Assembly (NCBI RefSeq): GCF_004343775.1
Contig: NZ_PTXL01000012.1
Span: 62,001-126,000, forward strand
Direction of reading: 5' to 3'
DNA from: Burkholderia sp. SRS-46
GTDB taxonomy: Bacteria; Pseudomonadota; Gammaproteobacteria; Burkholderiales; Burkholderiaceae
Length of the DNA stretch: 64,000 bases
How positions within the stretch are numbered: position 1 is the stretch's first letter; each line of letters opens with the position of its first letter. Below, piece by piece: positions 54,480 through 62,372 of this stretch. The notes beneath the pieces were generated by a model. That model was not told where the DNA came from. It did no database searches and saw only the letters and a list, made by a program, of their open reading frames with translations. A program made the position numbers and the translations under genes.

Positions 54480-54581
54480 TGGTGGCTCACGTGCCGCGCA
54501 AGCTCGTGACCGACGATCGCCGATTGCCGGGCTGCCGGGTCCTCTCCCCGGAAATAGGCGAAGAACTTTTTTTGGGGCCGC

Positions 54582-55010
54582 TCAGCACGTTTGCTTCGTC
54601 GCGGCCGGCACGTCGAACACGCGATCGAACGCCCACTGGAACACGAACGCATAGCAGAGGAAGAACGCGAACAGGCCGACGTTGACGACGAGCGCGTCGA
54701 ACCAGGACATCCGCAGCCACCACGCGACGGCCGGCACCAGGATGAAGATCAGCCCGCCCTCGAAGCCGCACGCGTGGAGAATGCGACGGCGCAGCGTGCG
54801 AGCCGGCCGCGGACGCGTCGATTCCCACCACTCGAACGCGGCGTTGTAGACCATGTTCCACAGCAGCGCGATCGCCGACAGCGTCACCGACAGGCCGCCC
54901 GAGTGCACGAGATCCTGCTGGAAAATCGCCGAGATCGCGGGCGACAGGCAGCCGATCGCGATCGCTTCGTAGAGGATGGCCTGGGTGATCTTGCGGGGTA
55001 AGCCTTGCAC
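54582..55010 (-). CDS. PACE-family efflux transporter (AceI-like)
   Basis: A 142-residue membrane protein with four predicted transmembrane helices in two tandem pairs (about 8-30, 36-55, 80-100, 105-130), the layout of the proteobacterial antimicrobial compound efflux family. The conserved membrane Glu of AceI appears in ILYEAIAIGCL, and NMVYNAAFEWW is the pair-one signature. AceI exports biocides such as chlorhexidine and polyamines using the proton gradient. The GTG start at 55010 is set by GGAG seven bases upstream. It is divergent from a LysR regulator, as aceI is from aceR. Confidence 0.85.
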   Translation of the reverse strand: MQGLPRKITQAILYEAIAIGCLSPAISAIFQQDLVHSGGLSVTLSAIALLWNMVYNAAFEWWESTRPRPARTLRRRILHACGFEGGLIFILVPAVAWWLRMSWFDALVVNVGLFAFFLCYAFVFQWAFDRVFDVPAATKQTC

Positions 55011-55084
55011 GTGTGTTCTCCGATGGATGGCAGGCGCCGCGTGGAAGGCGACGCACCGCAAGGCTAGGCGCGTTGCGCGCGCGC

Positions 55085-55124
55085 TTCAATTCACCTAATC
55101 TCACCCGGATTGAATCGAATTCAA
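55085..55124. promoter_or_regulatory. LysR-type operator candidate (TTGAAT-CGA-ATTCAA)
   Basis: TTGAATCGAATTCAA (55110-55124) is a 15-bp near-perfect palindrome, with a further TTCAAT half-site at 55085-55090 facing ATTGAA at 55109-55114. It lies between the AceI-like and LysR genes. Such paired dyads are typical LysR regulator sites. Confidence 0.5.
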
Positions 55125-55167
55125 CCCCCGCGCATTCAACCCGGCCGCATCCGGCCTGCGAGGCTTT

Positions 55168-56094
55168 GTGTTCTCGAAACTTCCCCTGACCGCGTTGCGT
55201 GTATTCGAGTCGTCGGCCCGGCTCGGCACGTTCAAGGCGGCCGCGCACGAACTGTCGGTGACGCCGGCCGCGGTGTCGCACCAGATCAAGTCGCTCGAAG
55301 GCCGGCTTGGTGTGCTGCTGTTCGAGCGCGGCGCGAGCGGCGTGCGGCTCACCGACGACGGCGCGCGCCTGTTTCGCGTGTGCCACGACGCGCTGCTCGA
55401 CCTGAGCCACGGGCTCGACGCGGTGCGGCCCGCGCCGGCCGAGCGCACGCTCGTGCTGACGACCACGCCCGCGTTTGCCGCGATGTGGCTGATTCCACGG
55501 CTCGGCCGGTTCCGGCAGGTCGATCCGCAGCTGCACATCAAGGTCGAGACCGGCAACGCGCTGGTCGACCTCACGCGCGACGCGCGTGTCGACCTGGCGA
55601 TCCGCGCGACGTCGCGCGATTTTCCCGAGCTGTTCGAGCACGCGCTGATCGACGAATATTTCGGCGCGTACGCGGCGGCCGGTTTCGACGTGCATCGCGC
55701 GGACGGGCAACCGGACCTGATCGAGATCGAGTGGGAGACGGTCGCGCCGATGGCGGTGAACTGGCCGTCATGGTGCCGGGCCGCAGGCAGGACGGCCTGG
55801 CTGCCGCGCGCGGTGTTCCGGCATTACGACGACGAGCACTACGCGCTGCAGGCCGTGCTGCACGGGCAGGGCATCGTGCTCGCCAGCTCGGTGCTCGTGG
55901 CCGAGCACGTCGAGCGGGGCGCGCTCGTGCCGATCGAGCCGCAGGTGCGGCTCGGCGGCGCGCGCTATGTCGCGCTGTGCCGGCCGGGGCGCGAGCGCCA
56001 GCCGCAGGTCAGGCGCTTCCTCGACTGGCTCGACGGCGAGCTCGCGCACACACGCACGGCGATCGCGCGGATGGCGGGCGGCGGGCCCGCGTGA
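55168..56094 (+). CDS. LysR-family regulator (GcvA-like), probable regulator of the PACE gene
   Basis: A 308-residue LysR regulator. The winged helix-turn-helix is LPLTALRVFESSARLGTFKAAAHELSVTPAAVSHQIKSLEGRLGVLLFERGASGVRLT, followed by the effector-binding domain. This LTALRxFE...SHQIKxLE pattern is typical of the GcvA/AmpR-like branch. It starts with GTG (55168). Divergent placement beside the PACE efflux gene mirrors the AceR-AceI pair, so it probably activates efflux in response to a biocide or polyamine; that is inference. Confidence 0.9.
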   Translation: MFSKLPLTALRVFESSARLGTFKAAAHELSVTPAAVSHQIKSLEGRLGVLLFERGASGVRLTDDGARLFRVCHDALLDLSHGLDAVRPAPAERTLVLTTTPAFAAMWLIPRLGRFRQVDPQLHIKVETGNALVDLTRDARVDLAIRATSRDFPELFEHALIDEYFGAYAAAGFDVHRADGQPDLIEIEWETVAPMAVNWPSWCRAAGRTAWLPRAVFRHYDDEHYALQAVLHGQGIVLASSVLVAEHVERGALVPIEPQVRLGGARYVALCRPGRERQPQVRRFLDWLDGELAHTRTAIARMAGGGPA

Positions 56095-56127
56095 CGGCGG
56101 GTGTGCCGCATCCGGCCGACGGCGCGG

Positions 56128-58194
56128 TCAGTACCGCGCGTCCTTCGGCTTGCCGCCCTTCGGCCAGTCGTGGATCTTGTCCGGGAAATCCGGGCGGGGC
56201 TGGGTCGTGAACCACGCGGCCACGTCGATCGCATCCTGGTCGCTCAACCCGCCTTGCCCGAGCGGGAAGCGGTCGTGCGTGCCGATCGGCATGTTCTGCT
56301 TCACGAACGCGGCGGCCGTGTAGAGGCGCGCCATGCCGGCGCCGATGTTGAACGACTGGTCGCCCCACAGCGGCGGATAGATCGCGGTGCCGTCGGCGCG
56401 CCGCATCCCGGCGCCGTCCGCACCGTGGCAGGACGCGCACTGGGCCGCGTACACGGCCTTGCCGTGCGCGGGGTCCGGCTTCAGCGTGGTGTCGATCTTG
56501 CCGACTCCGCGCCCCGGCACCTTGTCCTTCGGGCGCGTGCTGCCGCGCATCCAGTCGAAGTACGCGACCATCGCCTTCATGTCGGCCGAGTCGACCGGCA
56601 GCGGCTTGCCGTTCATCGAGCGCCGGAAGCAGCCGTTGATGCGATCCGCGAGCGACAGCACCTTGCCGGCGCGCGGCGCGTAGCTCGGGAACTGCGCGGA
56701 CAGGCCGACGAACGGCGACGCGAGCGCCACCGTGCCGGCGTTCAGGTGGCAGCTCGCGCAATTGAGCGCGTCGCCGACGTTGCCCGGCAGCAGCGCCTTC
56801 GTGTCGCGAAGCAGGCGCATGCCGCGCACCAGTTGCGGCGCATTCGGCTGGTCGAGCAGGTTCGCGAAGCGCGGCGTGTCGAACGGCGGCGCGCCGCCAT
56901 CCTTGACGGCCAGCGTGCGGCGCATCTTGCGGACATCGAGCGCGAACACGGGATCGTTGCGGCCGCCCCAGGTCGAACGGACGAACGTGAGAATCTCGGC
57001 CAGCTCCGGGTCGGACAGGTGATTGAACGCGGGCATCGTATAGACGCGCGGATGTGCGTCGGTCTGCGGCGTCTGCCACCCGGTCAGCGCGACGTGGATC
57101 AGCGAGTCGGTTTGCTTCGACAGCACCGCGGGATTGCGGGACAGCGGCGGAAACACCGGCGCGAACCCATGGCCGTCGGCCTGATGGCAGCTGCTGCAGA
57201 ACTGCAGATAGCCGAGCCCGCCCTTCGACGTATACAGCGTCGCGGGCGCGCCGTCCGTCGGCTTGCCGTAGGCCGGCGACACCGCGGCCGGCCGGTCCGC
57301 CGCCGCATTCGGCAGCGAGTTCAGGTACACGGCGATCGCGGTGAGATCCGTGTCGCTGAAGTACTGCGTGCTGTGGTGAACCACGTCCGACATGCCGCCG
57401 GATGCGGTCGTGAAGCGGTTGCGGCCGGTCTTGAGCAGCGTGACGAGATCCTCGACCGGCCACAGCGAGCGCAGGTTGACGGCCCGCCACGATTCGACCG
57501 TCGAGCCGGACAGGTAGAGCGGCCCGCCGCTGCCCGCCTCGGACATCGTCTTCTCCTGGAACCCCACGCCGCGCGGCGTATGGCACGCGCCGCAATGCCC
57601 CGCGCCTTGCGTCAGGTACGCGCCGCGGTTCCAGGTCGCGTCCTTCGCGGGGTTGGCCTGGTAGCGCGTGTCGTCGAGGAACAGCGCATTCCAGAGCGCG
57701 AGGCCCCAGCGCATGTTGAACGGCCATTTGACGCCGAGCGGCTTGTTCTCCAGTTTCACCGGCGCGACGCCTTGCTTCAGGTACGCGAAGAGCGCGCGCA
57801 TGTCGTCGTCGCCGAGCTTCGCGAAGGACGGGTACGGCATGGCCGGATACAGGTGATGGCCATCCGCCGCGACGCCTTTGCGCATCGCTCGGTCGAACTG
57901 CTCGAACGTGTAGCGGCCGATGCCGGTGGTGTCGTCCGGCGTGATGTTGGTCGAATAGATCGCGCCGAACGGCGTGCTCAACGCGAGGCCGCCCGCGAGC
58001 GGCGGGCCGTTCGCCGACGTGTGGCACGCGATGCAATCGCCGAGACGCGCGACGTACGCGCCTTGCTTCACGCGTTCGGCGTCGTTGGCGGTCAGGGGCG
58101 GTGCCGCGGCTGCGGTGAAGACGGGCAGCAGCGTGGCGATCGAGAGGGCAGCTTTGAGGAGGGACTGCGACAGGCGGTGGATCGATGAGCTCAT
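56128..58194 (-). CDS. Five-haem cytochrome: AdhB-like triheme domain fused to TsdA-like domain
   Basis: 688 residues, exported by a signal peptide (hydrophobic 12-30, TAAAA). Haem sites in order: CIACH (54-58), CGACH (201-205) and CSSCH (333-337), with LGDCIACHTSANG and GAYLTQGAGHCGACHTPRG blocks of the cytochrome subunits of alcohol/gluconate dehydrogenases (AdhB type); then CASCH (479-483), Cys522 in RINGCFRRSMNG and CASCH (586-590) with Met635 in QNMP, the TsdA pattern. TsdA alone and AdhB alone are separate proteins elsewhere, so this is a fusion. It may carry electrons from the TsdA-type active site through the triheme unit to the respiratory chain. No dehydrogenase subunit gene is adjacent. 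Confidence 0.85.
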   Translation of the reverse strand: MSSSIHRLSQSLLKAALSIATLLPVFTAAAAPPLTANDAERVKQGAYVARLGDCIACHTSANGPPLAGGLALSTPFGAIYSTNITPDDTTGIGRYTFEQFDRAMRKGVAADGHHLYPAMPYPSFAKLGDDDMRALFAYLKQGVAPVKLENKPLGVKWPFNMRWGLALWNALFLDDTRYQANPAKDATWNRGAYLTQGAGHCGACHTPRGVGFQEKTMSEAGSGGPLYLSGSTVESWRAVNLRSLWPVEDLVTLLKTGRNRFTTASGGMSDVVHHSTQYFSDTDLTAIAVYLNSLPNAAADRPAAVSPAYGKPTDGAPATLYTSKGGLGYLQFCSSCHQADGHGFAPVFPPLSRNPAVLSKQTDSLIHVALTGWQTPQTDAHPRVYTMPAFNHLSDPELAEILTFVRSTWGGRNDPVFALDVRKMRRTLAVKDGGAPPFDTPRFANLLDQPNAPQLVRGMRLLRDTKALLPGNVGDALNCASCHLNAGTVALASPFVGLSAQFPSYAPRAGKVLSLADRINGCFRRSMNGKPLPVDSADMKAMVAYFDWMRGSTRPKDKVPGRGVGKIDTTLKPDPAHGKAVYAAQCASCHGADGAGMRRADGTAIYPPLWGDQSFNIGAGMARLYTAAAFVKQNMPIGTHDRFPLGQGGLSDQDAIDVAAWFTTQPRPDFPDKIHDWPKGGKPKDARY

Positions 58195-58447
58195 TGCGGG
58201 TGCGGGAGGTTTTTCTTGTCAGACGATTCATCGTATCGTCGCCAGGTGGTCGCACTGTCTGACGGGAATCAACAACCCGCCACGCAATCACGCAATTCGT
58301 CGTCACGGAACCCGAAACAATCCTGCGTCATCCGGCCGCACTTCGATGCGCACGCAACGATGGTGCGAAAGAATGTCGCAGCGCCCGGCGCTCGCGGGTG
58401 CACTAGAGTCAATCGCGTATCGGCACCGGCGACAGAAAGAGAAAGCG

Positions 58448-58657
58448 ATGGCCAAGAAATTCCCGCTGCATCCCGTTCACCCGGAGCGCATCTGCTGGGG
58501 ATGCGACAACTACTGCCAGACCCACGCGATGCGTTGCGGCAACGGCTCCAGCCGCACGCAGCATCCGATCGAGCTGCTCGGCGACGACTGGTACACGTTC
58601 GGCGACTGGGGCCTCGACGTCGCCGACGCGCCCGACGCGGCCGGCAAACCGGCGTAG
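58448..58657 (+). CDS. DUF3079 family small protein
   Basis: 69 residues: MAKKFPLHPVHPERICWGCDNYCQ with a CWGC pair and a further Cys (MRCGNGSS), then HPIELLGDDWYTFGDWGLD. This matches my memory of the DUF3079 family, small cytosolic proteins with a CxxC-type Cys pattern that may bind metal. It is encoded upstream of hcp, transcribed in the same direction, with the FNR-type box lying between. Confidence 0.8.
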   Translation: MAKKFPLHPVHPERICWGCDNYCQTHAMRCGNGSSRTQHPIELLGDDWYTFGDWGLDVADAPDAAGKPA

Positions 58658-58677
58658 CGATGCATCCGCCGGTTTTG

Positions 58678-58691
58678 TTGATTTGAATCAC
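58678..58691 (+). promoter_or_regulatory. FNR/Anr-type box upstream of hcp
   Basis: TTGAT-TTGA-ATCAC matches the FNR consensus TTGAT-N4-ATCAA in nine of ten defined positions. A TTTAAT -10-like element at 58734-58739 puts the box centre near -61, a known FNR activating position. Nitric oxide or low-oxygen induction of hcp-hcr is usual. Confidence 0.7.
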
Positions 58692-58803
58692 GGTTGCGAC
58701 ACGCGGCGCGACTCGTCGCCGAAAAGATGCGTGTTTAATGCATCTTGATTGAAGCGGGCGGCTGACACGACCCGCACCCCCACGATCGAACAAGGAGAAA
58801 ACG

Positions 58804-60471
58804 GTGTTTTGCTACCAATGCGAACAGACCGACCGGACCGGCGCGCGGCCCGGCTGTGCAACGGCGAAGGGCAATTGCGGCAAGGACGCGACCACGGCCG
58901 ACCTGCAGGACCTGCTGGTGCATGCGGTGAAGGGCATCGCGCAATACGGCGCGCTGGCGCAGGACATGGGCGCGCGCGACCGCGAGGCGGACCGGTTCAT
59001 CCTGTACGCGATGTTCACGACGCTGACCAACGTGAACTTTCATGCGGCGCGCTTCGTGACGCTGCTGCGTGAAGCCGCGCTGCACCGCGATCGCGTGAAG
59101 GCGTCGTGCGAGGCGCTGGCGCGGGCGAGCGGCACGGCATTGCCCGCGTTGTCGGCGGCGGCGGCCTGGCAGCCGGCCGCCGATCTCGCCGGCCTGCTGG
59201 CGCAGGCCGCGAACGTCGGCATCGACGCAGGCCTCGACACGGTCGGCGCGGACATCGTCGGCCTGCGCGCGCTGGTCGTCTACGGCCTGAAGGGCGTGTG
59301 CGCGTATGCGCACCATGCGCAGGTGCTCGGCTACGAAAGCGACGAGATCTACGCGGGTGTGGAAGCGGCGCTCGATTTCCTCGCACGCGATCCGGCCGAC
59401 GTGAATGCGCTGCTGATGCACGCGCTCGATCTCGGCCGATTGAACCTGAAGGTGATGGAGCTGCTCGACAGCGCCAATACCGGCCGCTTCGGTGCGCAGC
59501 AGCCCACCGCCGTGCGCGTTGCGCCGGTGGCGGGCAAGGCGATCCTTGTCTCCGGCCACGATCTCGGCGATCTGCACGCATTGCTCGAACAGACGGCGGG
59601 CACCGGCATCCAGGTTTATACGCACGGCGAAATGTTGCCGGCGCACGCGTACCCGACGCTGAAGGCGTTCCCGCATCTCGCCGGCAACTACGGCGGCGCG
59701 TGGCAGGATCAGCAGAGCGACTTCGCGCATTTCCCGGGGCCGATCCTGATGACGTCCAACTGCATCATCGAGCCCCTGGCGCAATACCGGCAGCGCATCT
59801 TCACCACCGGGCCGGTGGGCTGGCCGGGCGTGCGCCATCTGGAGCACCACGATTTCTCGACGCTGATCCAGGCGGCGCGGGCCTTGCCCGGTTTCGCTGC
59901 GACGGCGCCGGAAGAAACCATCACGGTCGGGTTCGGCCGGCATACGGTGCTCGGCGTCGCGGACAAGGTGATCGATGCGGTGAAGGCCGGCCAGATTCGC
60001 CACTTCTTCCTGATCGGCGGCTGCGACGGCGCCGCGCCGGGCCGCAACTACTACACCGAGTTCGCGGAGCAGGCGCCCGACGATACGGTCGTGATGACGC
60101 TCGGCTGCAACAAGTACCGCTTCAACCGGCACGCGTTCGGCGACATCGGCGGCATTCCGCGCCTGCTCGATCTCGGGCAGTGCAACGACAGCTACTCGGC
60201 GATCCGCATCGCGACGGCGCTTGCCGAAGCGTTCGACTGCGGCGTGAACGACCTGCCGCTGTCGCTGGTGATCTCGTGGTTCGAGCAGAAGGCGGCGGCC
60301 GTGCTGCTGACGCTGCTCGCGCTCGGCATCCGCAACATCCGCCTCGGGCCGACGTTGCCGGCGTTCCTCACGCCGGGTGTGCTGGGTGTGCTGGTCGAGC
60401 AGTTCGGCATCCAGCCGATCGGGGACGCCGGCGCCGATCTCGCCGCGTCGCTGTCGCGCCAGGCGGCGTGA
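58804..60471 (+). CDS. hcp: Hydroxylamine reductase (hybrid-cluster protein)
   Basis: 555 residues. The N-terminal cluster Cys motif is Cys3, Cys6, Cys18, Cys25 (CX2CX11CX6C), as in the E. coli type. The hybrid-cluster region shows TLGCNKYRFNRH and the DLGQCNDSYSAIRIATAL segment. Hcp reduces hydroxylamine and acts as a nitric-oxide reductase or NO-handling enzyme in the cytoplasm. The GTG start (58804) follows AAGGAG seven bases upstream. It lies 33 nt before hcr, its NADH-dependent partner, in one operon. Confidence 0.95.
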   Translation: MFCYQCEQTDRTGARPGCATAKGNCGKDATTADLQDLLVHAVKGIAQYGALAQDMGARDREADRFILYAMFTTLTNVNFHAARFVTLLREAALHRDRVKASCEALARASGTALPALSAAAAWQPAADLAGLLAQAANVGIDAGLDTVGADIVGLRALVVYGLKGVCAYAHHAQVLGYESDEIYAGVEAALDFLARDPADVNALLMHALDLGRLNLKVMELLDSANTGRFGAQQPTAVRVAPVAGKAILVSGHDLGDLHALLEQTAGTGIQVYTHGEMLPAHAYPTLKAFPHLAGNYGGAWQDQQSDFAHFPGPILMTSNCIIEPLAQYRQRIFTTGPVGWPGVRHLEHHDFSTLIQAARALPGFAATAPEETITVGFGRHTVLGVADKVIDAVKAGQIRHFFLIGGCDGAAPGRNYYTEFAEQAPDDTVVMTLGCNKYRFNRHAFGDIGGIPRLLDLGQCNDSYSAIRIATALAEAFDCGVNDLPLSLVISWFEQKAAAVLLTLLALGIRNIRLGPTLPAFLTPGVLGVLVEQFGIQPIGDAGADLAASLSRQAA

Positions 60472-60504
60472 CGCGCATCGTGAAATCGTGACGGAATCCT
60501 TCGG

Positions 60505-61527
60505 ATGACCTATCAAATCGAGATCACGACGCGCGACGGTCAGCCGTTCGGCTTCGCGTGCGAGGCCGGACAGGATCTGATCGCGGCGGCTTCGCAGGCC
60601 GGCATCACGCTGCCGTCGCAATGCCGGCAGGGCAGCTGCGGCGCGTGTCACGCCACCGTCGCCGACGGCGAATACGAGTTGCAGGCGCACAGCCCCGACG
60701 CGCTTCCGGCCGGCAAGCCGGGCGCGATCCTGATGTGCCGGACCACGCCGCGCAGCGATTTGCGCATCGTCGCGCCGTACGATCACGCGAAGGTGCTGAT
60801 GCAACCCGTGCCCGTGAGGGCTGCGCGGATCGTGGCACTCGACGAGATCGCGTCGGACACGCTGCGCGTCGAGCTGTGCGTGGCGTCCGACGACGAGAAC
60901 GGGTCGGCCGTGGAGTTCGAGGCCGGCCAGTTCGCGGAGCTGGAGGTGCCGGGCAGCGGCATTCGGCGGCCGTTTTCGCTGGCGAATACGAGTAACTGGG
61001 AAGGGCGGCTCGAGTTCCTGATCCGGCTGCGGCCTGATGGGTGGTTCTCGACGTATCTGCGCGAGCGCGCGAAGGTTGGCGATGCGCTGACCGTGCGGGT
61101 GCCGATGGGCGGTTTCGGGCTGATCGTGGAGAGCCTGCGGCCGCGCTGGTTCGTCGCGGGCGGCACGGGGCTCGCGCCGATCCTGTCGATGCTGCGCCGG
61201 ATGGCCGAGTATCAGGAGATGCCGGACGCGCGGCTGTTCTTCGGTGTGAATCGGGAAAGCGAGCTGTTTCTGCTCGATGCGCTGAAGCAGTTGCAGATCG
61301 ACTTGCCGCAGTTGCGCGTGGATCTTTGCGTGTGGCATCCGGGCGATGACTGGGCAGGGTTTCGCGGCACGCCGGTCGATGCGTTGAGGGAGGCGCTGTC
61401 GCAAGCGGATGTGTTGCCGGATCTCTACGTGTGCGGGCCGCCCGCGCTCGTGCGTGGCGCACAGGAGGCCGCGGCCGCGGCGGGCGTGCCCGATGGGCAG
61501 TTCGCAAGCGAGCGGTTTACGGCTTGA
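60505..61527 (+). CDS. hcr: NADH oxidoreductase Hcr, electron donor for Hcp
   Basis: 340 residues. An N-terminal plant-type ferredoxin domain binds [2Fe-2S] through CRQGSCGACHATV and the later C in ILMCRTTP. It is followed by an FAD-binding domain (RRPFSLAN) and an NAD domain (FVAGGTGLAPILSMLRR; VCGPPALV). In E. coli Hcr the ferredoxin domain is at the C-terminus, whereas here it is N-terminal, as in several Burkholderia reductases. It passes electrons from NADH to Hcp. Operon with hcp. Confidence 0.88.
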   Translation: MTYQIEITTRDGQPFGFACEAGQDLIAAASQAGITLPSQCRQGSCGACHATVADGEYELQAHSPDALPAGKPGAILMCRTTPRSDLRIVAPYDHAKVLMQPVPVRAARIVALDEIASDTLRVELCVASDDENGSAVEFEAGQFAELEVPGSGIRRPFSLANTSNWEGRLEFLIRLRPDGWFSTYLRERAKVGDALTVRVPMGGFGLIVESLRPRWFVAGGTGLAPILSMLRRMAEYQEMPDARLFFGVNRESELFLLDALKQLQIDLPQLRVDLCVWHPGDDWAGFRGTPVDALREALSQADVLPDLYVCGPPALVRGAQEAAAAAGVPDGQFASERFTA

Positions 61528-61909
61528 CGCTTGCGGTGGAGAAAGTTCTTCGTGGATTCAGTGCGTCGTTACCCGCCGACCTGATGCGCGCCGAAGCCGC
61601 GCCACTTCCTGCCTGCGGACTTCGAACTGCCAGCCACGTTCCATTGCTGGCATTGTGTCGGTCGTCCCCACGGATCAGGACTGGCGTTTGCCGCGTCCGC
61701 AGGCGGGTTTGCCCGCCGACTTGCCGGTTAAAACCGCAACTCTAGCGGTTACCGCGCTGATTGCGCCGCGCGGCGTCCAGTGTTGCATCGACCCGTTGGA
61801 TCCACGGCCGAACCCGACGGTCTGCCGCGCGTTTTCCGTAGTCCTCCATGAACCAAACAAGACCCCTCGCATCCGGTTGGCTTGCGAATGGCCGGCACGT
61901 TCGAATGTT

Positions 61910-62032
61910 GACCATCACAACGGGCGATTGCGCGAAGAATGTCTGAATCAGCTTGCATTCGACAGCCTCCACGGCGCACGCAAGCTTCCAGCCTGGTGCG
62001 AATCAAAAACACGTCCTATGCCTGCCCGCTAG
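61910..62032 (+). pseudogene. IS3-family transposase C-terminal remnant
   Basis: The plus-strand frame ending at the TAG at 62030 encodes HHNGRLREECLNQLAFDSLHGARK, which matches the C-terminal part of IS3-type OrfB (NGRLRDECLN...W..SL.DAR). Nothing of the DDE catalytic core remains upstream, so it is a scar of an old insertion. Confidence 0.65.
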
Positions 62033-62323
62033 TTTGAGTGAGAGGCTATGTCCGGTGTTTCAAGGGGCTGCTCCAGGGGAAGGTCATATCCGCGACAGCT
62101 CGAAATTTAATATCGCCGCCAAGGCTCACGCGTCGTCCTTCACGCCTTTATCTCTCCGACTTTTATCACCACAGCGACCTGCATTGAGGTTTCCTAAAGA
62201 GGTAATGGGAAATCTGAAGATTACATTGATTCTTACTGCGATGTAAGAAACTATGACGGTATCAGAAATTCCCGCGTTGTGACAAAAGTTGACCTGCGGG
62301 ATATTTATGTTTCATATATGGTG

Positions 62324-62348
62324 GTTACCCTATGTAGTAGTTACCCTA
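62324..62348. promoter_or_regulatory. Direct repeat GTTACCCTA
   Basis: Two identical GTTACCCTA nonamers start at 62324 and 62340, 16 bp apart, just before the TolC-type gene. They could bind a regulator of the island genes. Confidence 0.35.
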
Positions 62349-62372
62349 AATATTTGTGATTTATTGCCGTAT

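Larger units (their letters stand above)
61528..62372. other. Degraded region with IS remnant between hcr and the TolC gene
   Basis: About 850 bp. The right part is AT-rich. A hairpin AACCGC...GCGGTT lies near 61730-61750 and an IS3-type transposase remnant near 61910-62032. No intact gene is seen. It marks the left boundary of a lower-GC segment. Confidence 0.55.
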
